Source: Paraflavitalea devenefica
GTDB lineage: Bacteria; Bacteroidota; Bacteroidia; Chitinophagales; Chitinophagaceae
Reading direction: 5' to 3'
DNA length: 64,000 nt
Assembly: GCF_011759375.1 (NCBI RefSeq)
Contig: NZ_JAARML010000005.1
Span: 1-64,000, forward strand
Positions 9,364 through 18,200 of this stretch are shown in pieces. Both the position numbers and the translations under genes were made by a program. Positions within the stretch are counted from its first letter, which is position 1, and every line of letters begins with the position of its first letter. The notes beneath the pieces are model-generated. The model ran no database searches and had not been told where the DNA came from. It saw only the letters and a program-made list of their open reading frames with translations.

Positions 9364-11061
9364 ATGAAAAAGTTAACAGGACTATTCGTCTTACTCACTA
9401 TACTACTCGTTTCCTGTAAAAAGGATATTCTGGATATCGATCCGCTGGACAGGGTGGCGGAAAATGCAGTCTGGGCCGACGAGAACCTGATAAAAGCCTA
9501 TCATACCGAATTGTACAATGGTATTCCGCATGGCTTTCACCTGCACATGTATTCGAAATACGCCGACGAAGCTTATAATACAGCTCCTACCTGGAGCGGC
9601 GCCGGTCTTTTTGCGCTGAATACCTTCGATGCTGAAAATATAACCAGTGCTGGTGGGGGCGATTTCTGGGGCAGTTATATGTACTACTGGAACAGGGGGT
9701 ATCAATACATCCGGAAAGTAAACGTGCTGCTGGAAAAGATGGCCGATGCCAATTCCCTTGCCTTCAACGACAAACCCCGCATTGTGGCGGAAGCTAAATT
9801 CCTGCGGGCGTTCATCTATTTTAACCTCATTGAAAGGTATGGAGGAGTGCCGATTGTAACAAAGTCGTATAACCTCGGAGATACGGCTACTTTTAAAAGA
9901 GCAACGTTCGATGAATGTGTGGCATTCATAGACAAAGACCTTACAGAAGCAATACCCGGCCTGCCGGCAAGGTATCTTTCGGGCGAGGCAAACTATGGCA
10001 GGGCTACCCAGGATGCCTGCCTGGCCCTGCGCTCACGGGTGTTTTTATATGCGGCCTCTCCCTTATTCAATACCACCAACGATAAACAGAAATGGCAAAA
10101 GGCAGCAGATGCAGCGGCAGCGCTTTTCACCAAAGGTTATTCTTTGTACCCTGATTACAGGAAGCTGTTTATTTTGACCAGCGGTGCAGCGCAGGACGAA
10201 TACATCTTCTGCCGCAACTTTACTACCACCAATGGCCACCAGGCCCCCATGAACAACCTGGGCCGGAGGTACGGCGCCTACGGCGGATGGTGGGCCAGCA
10301 ACGGGCCTTCGCAAAACTTCGTGGATGATTATGATATGAAGAACGGGGAACCGGCCTTTACCTGGGCCGGGAATGTTCAAACGGTCAACCCGGCATCCGG
10401 TTACGATGCCAGCCATCCTTATTGGAATAGGGACCCACGGTTCGAGGCCAGCATTATTCACGATTCTTCTACCTACCATGGTGATCTGTTTGAAATGTGG
10501 GTAGCATCCGTGGGCGATAAATGGGGCTTTGACTCCTACAAACAGAGTAGCGACAATCCCAGAACGGGCTATATCATCAAAAAGTTTATGCCCGAGGCCG
10601 ATGTGCCCCTCAACTGGCAAACGTTCTATACCAATCCCTGGCCTCATTTCCGGCTGGCGGAAATGTATTTAAACTATGCCGAAGCAAAATTTGAGCTGGG
10701 AGATGAAGCTGCCTGCCGGGAATACATTTCCAAAGTAAGGCAAAGAGCAGGTATGCCTGATATACCCGCCACTGTAACCGGTGAAAACCTGCGACAAAGA
10801 CTTTACAATGAAAGAAGGATAGAATTGGCTTTTGAATCGCACCGGTTCTTTGATATCAGGCGCTGGAAAATTGGTAGTATTATCGAAAACAGACCCGTCC
10901 GTGGCATGAATATCATCAAGGACCTTACTACCAAAGTGACTACCTATACCCCGGTTAGTTTACTGGTGAAAAATCCCTGGCACGAAAAAATGAACCTGCT
11001 GCCTATCGAGTCTGCAGAGATCAGGAGAAATCCTGAATTGTCGCAAACGAAAGATTGGTAA
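9364..11061 (+). CDS. SusD/RagB-family glycan-binding lipoprotein (PUL 1)
   Basis: 565 residues. The signal peptide ends in LLVSC with lipidated Cys18. The tetratricopeptide-like SusD fold is indicated by AEAKFLRAFIYFNLIERYGGVP (about 140-160), RLAEMYLNYAEAKFELG near 440 and the C-terminal NERRIELAFESHRFFDIRRW (about 482-500). It caps the SusC barrel and captures glycan at the cell surface. The gene ends 41 bp before the preferred start of the GH97 gene. Confidence 0.95.
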   Translation: MKKLTGLFVLLTILLVSCKKDILDIDPLDRVAENAVWADENLIKAYHTELYNGIPHGFHLHMYSKYADEAYNTAPTWSGAGLFALNTFDAENITSAGGGDFWGSYMYYWNRGYQYIRKVNVLLEKMADANSLAFNDKPRIVAEAKFLRAFIYFNLIERYGGVPIVTKSYNLGDTATFKRATFDECVAFIDKDLTEAIPGLPARYLSGEANYGRATQDACLALRSRVFLYAASPLFNTTNDKQKWQKAADAAAALFTKGYSLYPDYRKLFILTSGAAQDEYIFCRNFTTTNGHQAPMNNLGRRYGAYGGWWASNGPSQNFVDDYDMKNGEPAFTWAGNVQTVNPASGYDASHPYWNRDPRFEASIIHDSSTYHGDLFEMWVASVGDKWGFDSYKQSSDNPRTGYIIKKFMPEADVPLNWQTFYTNPWPHFRLAEMYLNYAEAKFELGDEAACREYISKVRQRAGMPDIPATVTGENLRQRLYNERRIELAFESHRFFDIRRWKIGSIIENRPVRGMNIIKDLTTKVTTYTPVSLLVKNPWHEKMNLLPIESAEIRRNPELSQTKDW

Positions 11062-11102
11062 GCATGGTGAAAATGATAGGATGGCATTCAACAACAGACT
11101 AT

Positions 11103-13034
11103 ATGAAAACAACGATCACAACGGCCCTGGTACTTTTATTACATGCTTTGACAGCCCGTGCACAGCAGGCAATGGTTCAATCGCCCAACCATAAGATCAG
11201 TGTAGCCTTGGTCAATGATGAAGCGGCCAAAGCAGGTTCCTGGTACCTGAAAGTAATGTACCTGGCAAACGGCAAGGTAACAGAAGCGGTTCCACGCATT
11301 GATATTGGACTGGTGCGCAATGACCAGGATTTTTCCAACAACCTGGTTTTGGTGAAGACGGGAAAACCCCTGTTGATCAATGAGCAATACACGGCCCTGC
11401 ATGGCAAACGGCTTAACCGTACCAATACAGCCAATGAACTGACGGCGTATTTTGAAACGCCCGGCAAAGCAAAGATGAACATCATTATCAGGGCCTGGAA
11501 TGACGGGGTCACTTTCCGGTATGAATTCCCCGAAAAACAGGGAAGCTTTATTATAAAGGATGAACGCACGGCCTATTCCATCCCGCAGCAAACCATGCGG
11601 TGGATGGAGAAGTGGAACACGGCCAATGAAGGCCTGTACACGGCCATGAGCGATGACAAAGTGCAGCAGCAGGACTGGTGTTACCCGGCACTGTTCAATA
11701 CGGCCGATAAAGCCTGCTGGTTCCTGCTGCACGAAGCCGATGTGAACCGCGACTATTGCGGCACCAAATTGAGCAATACCGCCAACAGGAATGCCTACAA
11801 ACTTACCTTTCCCAACCCGAAAGACGGGAATGGGCAGGGAGATTCCCTGCCATCCATCACACTGCCCTGGAAATCACCCTGGCGGGTGATCATGGCCGGC
11901 AGCCTGGCTGATATCGTAGCTTCTACGTTGGTGGAAGATGTGGCTGCACCGTCTGTAATCAAAAATACGGATTGGATCAGGCCCGGGGCAGTATCCTGGA
12001 ACTACTGGTCCAGCAACCACGGCACCAAAGACTATAAAATAGTAACAGCCTTTGCCGACCTGGCAGCACGGATGAACTGGCCCTATACCTTGCTCGACTG
12101 GGAATGGGATGTCATGGGCAATGGCGGTACATTGGAAGATGCCGCAAAATACATCCTGTCAAAAGGCGTGCGGCCCCTCATCTGGTACAACTCCGGTGGA
12201 AAGCATACTGGTGTGCCTGCTACACCCCGCGACCGCATGCTGACCCATGAAAACCGGGTAGCCGAATTCACCAAACTGAAGAAGCTGGGTTTTGCGGGCG
12301 TGAAAGTGGATTTCTTTGAAAGCGAGAAACAGGACATGATCAAATACTACCTGGATATACTGGAAGACGCCGTCCAGTTTGAGATGATGGTCTACTTTCA
12401 CGGTTGTATGGTGCCGAGAGGATGGGCGAGGACCTATCCAAATTTGATGACCAATGAAGCGGTACGCGGGGCCGAATGGTATAACAACGGACCTGAATTT
12501 ACCGGCACAGCGCCGGAGCACAACACCATCTTGCCATTTACGCGCAATGTGGTAGGGGCTATGGATTATACCCCGGTTACCTTCACCAATTCCCAGTTCC
12601 CACACCTTACTTCCTATGGCCATGAACTGGCGCTGAGTATTCTGTTTGAATCGGCCTTACAACACATGGCCGACCGCCCGGAAGGATATGATGCCTTGCC
12701 TGATGCCGCCAGAACTTTTCTTAAAACCGTACCAACGGCCTGGGACGATACGCAATTGCTGGATGGATTTCCCGGCAGGGAGGTGATCATGGCCCGGCGC
12801 AAGGGCAATGACTGGTATATAGGAGGCATTAATGCGGAAATACGGCCGAAGACAAAAAAGATCGCCTTTGGTTTTTTAAAGCCAGGTGTAAAGTATAAAA
12901 TGACTTTGATTGCTGATGGCGAACACGATAAGTCATTCGACATACAAAAACTGGTGGTAGATCAGTCGACCAACATAGAAGTGAAACTGCTCCGCCGGGG
13001 CGGCTTTGCCGCATCGCTCGTACCGTTGCCATAG
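11103..13034 (+). CDS. Glycoside hydrolase family 97 (alpha-glycosidase)
   Basis: 643 residues from the ATG at 11103. An upstream in-frame ATG at 11055 would overlap the SusD stop and put 16 residues before a clean signal peptide (MKTTITTALVLLLHALTARAQ), so I chose 11103. The GH97 layout is an N-terminal beta-sandwich to about 270, a TIM barrel (WNYWSSNHGTKDYKIVTAF; YTLLDWEWD; GFAGVKVDFFES) and a C-terminal beta domain. The Asp in VKVDFF (about D403) sits where retaining GH97 alpha-galactosidases have their nucleophile, rather than the pattern of inverting SusB-type alpha-glucosidases. TNEAVRGAEW should hold the acid/base Glu. Alpha-galactosidase activity is therefore more likely than starch hydrolysis. 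Confidence 0.85.
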   Translation: MKTTITTALVLLLHALTARAQQAMVQSPNHKISVALVNDEAAKAGSWYLKVMYLANGKVTEAVPRIDIGLVRNDQDFSNNLVLVKTGKPLLINEQYTALHGKRLNRTNTANELTAYFETPGKAKMNIIIRAWNDGVTFRYEFPEKQGSFIIKDERTAYSIPQQTMRWMEKWNTANEGLYTAMSDDKVQQQDWCYPALFNTADKACWFLLHEADVNRDYCGTKLSNTANRNAYKLTFPNPKDGNGQGDSLPSITLPWKSPWRVIMAGSLADIVASTLVEDVAAPSVIKNTDWIRPGAVSWNYWSSNHGTKDYKIVTAFADLAARMNWPYTLLDWEWDVMGNGGTLEDAAKYILSKGVRPLIWYNSGGKHTGVPATPRDRMLTHENRVAEFTKLKKLGFAGVKVDFFESEKQDMIKYYLDILEDAVQFEMMVYFHGCMVPRGWARTYPNLMTNEAVRGAEWYNNGPEFTGTAPEHNTILPFTRNVVGAMDYTPVTFTNSQFPHLTSYGHELALSILFESALQHMADRPEGYDALPDAARTFLKTVPTAWDDTQLLDGFPGREVIMARRKGNDWYIGGINAEIRPKTKKIAFGFLKPGVKYKMTLIADGEHDKSFDIQKLVVDQSTNIEVKLLRRGGFAASLVPLP

Positions 13035-13066
13035 AAAAATTATTATTCAGGAACCGTAAGACCGCA

Positions 13067-15679
13067 ATGAAAAAATTATTGATACTGTTGATGGGGTTGA
13101 CACCTGTTTTCATACAGGCGCAGGTGTACGAAAAATATAGTTTGCAGAAAGACCGGCTTTCCATTCAAATGACGGCAGGGGTATTGCACATCATTCCCCT
13201 TACGGACAAAGCGATCCGGGTTCAATGGGTGAAGGATTCCCTGTACGAAAAAAGGGAACTGGTACTGGTCAATAAAGTACCCCTCCCTGCATTCCGGTTT
13301 TCAGAAACTTCGGGACAGCTCAAATTGACAACACGGGCGGTGACTGTGCTGTTCAACAAGCAAAACGGGGCGCTTCAATTTGGTGATAGTACCGGTAAAC
13401 CATTCCTGAAGGAGAAAGTGGGCAGCCGGGAGTTAATACCGGGTTCCGTATCGGGCCAGCCTTGTTTTATAGCTGAACAGGGATTCGATTCACCGGCGGA
13501 TGAATCCCTGTTTGGATTAGGGCAGTTCCAGGATGGCCATTACAACCTGCGCAACATCAGCCGTAAGTTGATACAGGTAAACTCACAAATAGCCGTTCCT
13601 TTCCTGTATTCCAGCAAGGGGTACGGCATTCTCTGGCATCAGTACGGACTTACCTGGTTTAATCCTGCCGACAATGTGGTGCAACTCCATAAAAATGATT
13701 CGGCATCCGGCGATAAACGGGAGGCCGAGGTTACCACAACAGCCGGTACCCAGCGGGTGTCGCAGCGGCAGTCCTTGTACACGGGCAAATTTACAGTCAA
13801 CAAAGACGGTGACTATTCCATGATGCTCGACCTGGGCAATATGGATAACCGCCACCTGTTGGTCATCGATGGCATTCCTTACATCGATCAATCCAACTTG
13901 TGGCTGCCCCCGGCTGTCAGCAAACTGGTACCACTGAAGGCGGGCGAACATACCGTACAGGTAGTTTGCCGCTCTACCAATACGCCTGTACTGACGTGGA
14001 AACCTGCACGCAATGAAACGGTGTTCCGTTCGCCCGAGGCCCGGTCGCTGGACTATGTGGTGTTTTATGGTAAAGATGCCGATGAGGTGATAGGGAATTA
14101 TCGCCACCTGTCGGGCAATGTGCCCATGCTTCCCTTGTGGGCCTACGGCTTCTGGCAATGCCGCGAGCGGTATACCTCGGGCAGGCATATGGTGGAAACC
14201 ATACAAGAGTTTAGAAAACGCCGCCTGCCCGTGGATGTGATTGTGCAGGACTGGCAGTATTGGGGCAAATACGGATGGGGCGTTCCCAAATTTGATGAAA
14301 CCAATTATCCCAACCCCGGACAGTTCATTAAGCAACTGCACGATCTGCATGCACAGTTTTCTATTTCCGTGTGGGAAAACCTGGATAAAAAATCAGTGAT
14401 AGCCCAGGAATATCTGTCTAAAAACTTATACATTCCCAACAGTCCGTGGATCGACATTTTCAATCCTGAAACACAAAAGACACACTGGAATGTTTTAAAT
14501 AAAAACCTCTTCAGCCTGGGTGTGGATTCCTGGTGGATGGATGCTACCGAACCTGAAAACGATTCTTTGATCGGTAAACAAACTTATTTTGGGTTGGGTA
14601 ACTTTTACCGGCTCACGTACCCGCTGTTTGTAAGCAAAGCGGTGTATGAAGGCCAGCGCAACACAGATCCCGGCAAAAGGGTAACCATCCTTACCCGTTC
14701 GGCCTTCCCGGGTCAGCAACGTTATGGCACCATCAACTGGTCGGGCGACATTGGCTTTTCCTGGGATACCTATAAACGACAGATTGTGGCGGGCCTCAAT
14801 TTCAGTCTTACCGGCATGCCTTACTGGACAACCGATATTGGCGGCTTTTTCCGGCCCGGCCATGCTCAATACACCGACCGCCAATACCATGATATACTTA
14901 CCCGCTGGTTCCAGTGGGGGACTTTCAATACGATATTCCGTATTCATGGCTACCAATCGGAAACCGAACCCTGGAAATACGGCGACACAGTGGAAAATAA
15001 TATGCGTGAAATGATGGACCTTCGCTACCGGTTGCTGCCTTATATCTATTCCAACGCATGGCAGGTGTCCCGCTTTGGTTCCACCATCATGCGGCCCCTG
15101 GTAATGGATTTCAACAACGATACTGCAGCTATCCGGCAGCCCTGGCAATACATGTTCGGCAAGGCCTTTCTCGTAGCGCCGGTAACCGAACCTGGGATTA
15201 AGGAGTGGAATGTTTATTTACCCGCCTCCACCACCTGGTATAATTTCTGGACAGGTAAGCGCTTCGAAGGCGGTCAAACCATAAAAACGCCGGCTCCGCA
15301 ACATCAAATCCCGTTATTTGTAAAAGCCGGTTCCATTGTTCCGATGGGTCAGTTTTTGCAGTATACTTCCGAAAAGCCGATGGATACCCTTGAGGTAAGG
15401 ATCTATACCGGTGCGGATGGCGCATTGCTGTTGTACAATGATGAGGGCAACAATTATAATTACGAAAAAGGCAAGTACCAGGTAATTCCGTTCCGGTGGG
15501 ATGAAAAGCGGCAAACGCTTACTATAGATAAGCTGCAGGGTGGATACGCCGGCGCCCTTAAAAAGCGTGTATTCAACATCGTTTGGGTAAATGAAACGGC
15601 CGGTTACGGAGCCGGTATGGCTCCGGCTGCAGGAACGATCGTCTATACCGGGCAAAAAGTAAGTTTTACCAGGCGCTGA
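13067..15679 (+). CDS. Glycoside hydrolase family 31 with PA14 insert (probable alpha-xylosidase)
   Basis: 870 residues with a signal peptide ending near AQ19-V20. An N-terminal beta-sandwich (to ~220) is followed by a PA14-like domain (about 230-315: LYTGKFTVNKDGDYSMML, then LLVIDGIPYIDQ). The GH31 barrel then has nucleophile D492 in WWMDATEPE and acid/base D561 in NWSGDIGFSWD, followed by C-terminal beta domains. An inserted PA14 domain is known from GH31 alpha-xylosidases acting on xyloglucan and xylan oligosaccharides. With the GH95, GH97, GH3 and esterase neighbours, alpha-xylosidase is favoured over alpha-glucosidase. The spacing to GH97 is 32 bp, so it is in the same operon. Confidence 0.88.
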   Translation: MKKLLILLMGLTPVFIQAQVYEKYSLQKDRLSIQMTAGVLHIIPLTDKAIRVQWVKDSLYEKRELVLVNKVPLPAFRFSETSGQLKLTTRAVTVLFNKQNGALQFGDSTGKPFLKEKVGSRELIPGSVSGQPCFIAEQGFDSPADESLFGLGQFQDGHYNLRNISRKLIQVNSQIAVPFLYSSKGYGILWHQYGLTWFNPADNVVQLHKNDSASGDKREAEVTTTAGTQRVSQRQSLYTGKFTVNKDGDYSMMLDLGNMDNRHLLVIDGIPYIDQSNLWLPPAVSKLVPLKAGEHTVQVVCRSTNTPVLTWKPARNETVFRSPEARSLDYVVFYGKDADEVIGNYRHLSGNVPMLPLWAYGFWQCRERYTSGRHMVETIQEFRKRRLPVDVIVQDWQYWGKYGWGVPKFDETNYPNPGQFIKQLHDLHAQFSISVWENLDKKSVIAQEYLSKNLYIPNSPWIDIFNPETQKTHWNVLNKNLFSLGVDSWWMDATEPENDSLIGKQTYFGLGNFYRLTYPLFVSKAVYEGQRNTDPGKRVTILTRSAFPGQQRYGTINWSGDIGFSWDTYKRQIVAGLNFSLTGMPYWTTDIGGFFRPGHAQYTDRQYHDILTRWFQWGTFNTIFRIHGYQSETEPWKYGDTVENNMREMMDLRYRLLPYIYSNAWQVSRFGSTIMRPLVMDFNNDTAAIRQPWQYMFGKAFLVAPVTEPGIKEWNVYLPASTTWYNFWTGKRFEGGQTIKTPAPQHQIPLFVKAGSIVPMGQFLQYTSEKPMDTLEVRIYTGADGALLLYNDEGNNYNYEKGKYQVIPFRWDEKRQTLTIDKLQGGYAGALKKRVFNIVWVNETAGYGAGMAPAAGTIVYTGQKVSFTRR

Positions 15680-15718
15680 GCAATCACTAACTTTTTACGG
15701 TAAACTCAACACATAATA

Positions 15719-18187
15719 ATGAAACAGCTTTTATTGATCTTATTCCTGTTGCCGGCGGTCAGCAACTATGCACAGCAGAAACCCGGTTTAAAACTTTGTT
15801 ATAAACAACCATCCGGGAAGACCTGGGAAAACGCCCTGCCAATCGGCAACGGAAGACTGGGGGCCATGATCTATGGAAATGTGGATACTGAGATCATACA
15901 ATTGAATGAACATACTTTGTGGAGTGGCGGGCCCAATCGCAATGATAACCCCGAAGCATTGGCATCATTACCCGAAATAAGAAAGCTCATATTTGAGGGC
16001 AGGCAAAAAGAGGCCGAAAAACTGGCAGGCAATACCATCATTTCCAAAACATCGCATGGACAAATGTTTGAGCCGCTGGGCAACCTGCAACTTTCCTTCG
16101 ATGGGCACGGTCAGTATGATCATTATTACCGGGAATTGGACATTGAACGCGCCGTTGCCACCACTTCTTACACGGTTGGCGGCATTACCTATACGCGGCA
16201 GGCATTGGCATCCCTGCCCGACCGGGTGATCGTCATTCGCCTAACGGCCAGCAAGCCCGGCAGCATCAGTTTCAATGCGGCCTTTTCAACCCCTCAGCCC
16301 AAAGCAGTGGTCAACACCACGGCTGCCAAAGAATTGATCATCGCGGGCACCACCATCGATCATGAAAAAGTGCCGGGCAACGTGAAGTACAAAGGCATTG
16401 TACGCATAAAACCGGAAGGAGGTACGCTGGTGGCCGGTGATACATCCCTGATGGTGAAAGCGGCAGATGCCGTGACCATTTATATTTCCGTGGCCACCAG
16501 CTTCAACAGTTACAAAGACGTCAGCGGCAATGAAAATGAAAGGGCGCAGGGGTTGGTGGATAAAGCAGCGGGAAGATCGTTCGCTGCTATTGTACAGGCG
16601 CATGTGGCCGCCTACCAGCAATACTTTAACCGGGTGAAACTGGATATCGGTCAAACGGATGCGGCGGCGCTGCCAACGGATGAACGGTTGAAGAACTTCA
16701 ATACGGTGAACGATCCGCAACTGGTAACGCTTTACTTTCAGTATGGCCGTTACTTGCTCATCTCGGCTTCACAGCCCGGGGGGCAGCCTGCCAACCTGCA
16801 AGGCATCTGGAACAACCGGCTTTATCCACCCTGGGATAGCAAATACACCATCAATATAAACGCGGAAATGAACTACTGGCCGGCGGAAAGGACCAACCTC
16901 GCTGAGTTGTTTCAACCCTTTGCACAGATGGTGAAAGAACTGTCGGTTACCGGGCAGCAAACGGCCCGGGATATGTATGGCGCCCGTGGATGGATGGCGC
17001 ACCACAACACCGATATCTGGCGGGCAACAGGAGCGGTGGATGGCGCCTTCTGGGGCGCCTGGAACAACGGCGGCGGGTGGATGAGTCAGCAATTGTGGGA
17101 GCATTACCTGTATACCGGTGACAGCGCTTACCTGGCTTCCATCTACCCGGTCATGAAAGGTGCTGCTACTTACTACATCGATTACCTGGTAGAGCACCCG
17201 AAAAACCACTGGCTGGTGCTTTGCCCGGATATGTCGCCGGAAAACGCTCCCGCCGCCCACCAGGGCTCTTCGCTCGATGCCGGCACTACCATGAGCAACC
17301 AGATCGTTTTTGATATCTTCAGCTCCACCATCAGGGCCGCCGCTATCCTCAGGAAGGACGCTGCTTTTACAGATACCCTGAAACAATTGCGTAGCCGGCT
17401 GCCGCCGATGCACATTGGGAAGCATGGCCAGTTACAGGAATGGCTGGATGATATCGATGACCCGAACGACAATCACCGGCATATCTCTCACCTGTATGGA
17501 CTTTTTCCTTCCAACCAGGTATCGCCTTACCGTACGCCGCAACTCTACAGCGCCGCCCGCAACACCCTTCTCCAGCGCGGCGATATATCCACAGGCTGGA
17601 GCATGGGATGGAAAGTAAACTGGTGGGCCCGGATGCTGGATGGCAACCATGCCTATAAACTGATCCAAAACCAGCTTTCGCCGGTAGGGACCAATCCCGG
17701 CGGCGGCGGAACCTACAACAATCTCTTTGATGCGCATCCGCCCTTCCAGATCGATGGCAACTTCGGTTGTACATCCGGTATTGCCGAAATGTTGCTGCAA
17801 AGCGCCGATGGCGCTGTATCACTGCTGCCCGCCCTGCCGGATATTTGGTCAAATGGCAGCGTGAGCGGCCTGCTGGCCAACGGGGGCTTTGAAGTGGTGA
17901 GCATGGAATGGAAAGCGGCGAAACTGGTAAAGCTGATCATTAGATCTTCCCTGGGCGGTAATCTCCGGTTACGTGTTCCGAATACATTGACCGCAGGCGA
18001 TGGAAACACCTTGAAAAAAGCAACCGGCGAAAACCCCAATCCTTTTTACCACACCGAAACAACACCGGCGCCCGTGGTGGCGAAGGAAGCGACCATTACA
18101 GGACCGAAACTGAAAAAAAGCTGGCTCTACGATATCCCTACGCAAAAAGGAAAAACATACACTTTTAAAATAGCTACCGTCCAATAA
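15719..18187 (+). CDS. Glycoside hydrolase family 95 (alpha-L-fucosidase / alpha-L-galactosidase)
   Basis: 822 residues with signal peptide MKQLLLILFLLPAVSNYAQ. All GH95 landmarks are present: the N-terminal KTWENALPIGNGRLGAMIYG, the paired asparagines N379 and N381 (TININAEMNYWPAE), the general acid E508 (DMSPENAPA) and the base D679 (FQIDGNFGCTSG). GH95 enzymes invert alpha-1,2-fucosyl or L-galactosyl linkages at the tips of xyloglucan, complex xylan or mucin side chains. Which of the two sugars is removed cannot be decided here. Secretion suggests periplasmic action on imported oligosaccharides. The gene is 39 bp after GH31 and 13 bp before the esterase. Confidence 0.92.
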   Translation: MKQLLLILFLLPAVSNYAQQKPGLKLCYKQPSGKTWENALPIGNGRLGAMIYGNVDTEIIQLNEHTLWSGGPNRNDNPEALASLPEIRKLIFEGRQKEAEKLAGNTIISKTSHGQMFEPLGNLQLSFDGHGQYDHYYRELDIERAVATTSYTVGGITYTRQALASLPDRVIVIRLTASKPGSISFNAAFSTPQPKAVVNTTAAKELIIAGTTIDHEKVPGNVKYKGIVRIKPEGGTLVAGDTSLMVKAADAVTIYISVATSFNSYKDVSGNENERAQGLVDKAAGRSFAAIVQAHVAAYQQYFNRVKLDIGQTDAAALPTDERLKNFNTVNDPQLVTLYFQYGRYLLISASQPGGQPANLQGIWNNRLYPPWDSKYTININAEMNYWPAERTNLAELFQPFAQMVKELSVTGQQTARDMYGARGWMAHHNTDIWRATGAVDGAFWGAWNNGGGWMSQQLWEHYLYTGDSAYLASIYPVMKGAATYYIDYLVEHPKNHWLVLCPDMSPENAPAAHQGSSLDAGTTMSNQIVFDIFSSTIRAAAILRKDAAFTDTLKQLRSRLPPMHIGKHGQLQEWLDDIDDPNDNHRHISHLYGLFPSNQVSPYRTPQLYSAARNTLLQRGDISTGWSMGWKVNWWARMLDGNHAYKLIQNQLSPVGTNPGGGGTYNNLFDAHPPFQIDGNFGCTSGIAEMLLQSADGAVSLLPALPDIWSNGSVSGLLANGGFEVVSMEWKAAKLVKLIIRSSLGGNLRLRVPNTLTAGDGNTLKKATGENPNPFYHTETTPAPVVAKEATITGPKLKKSWLYDIPTQKGKTYTFKIATVQ

Positions 18188-18200
18188 AAAAATAACCACC

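Noticed and set aside
11055..11102. Earlier start codon for the GH97 gene
   Set aside because: It would overlap the SusD stop codon and place 16 residues before a typical signal peptide that begins at 11103.
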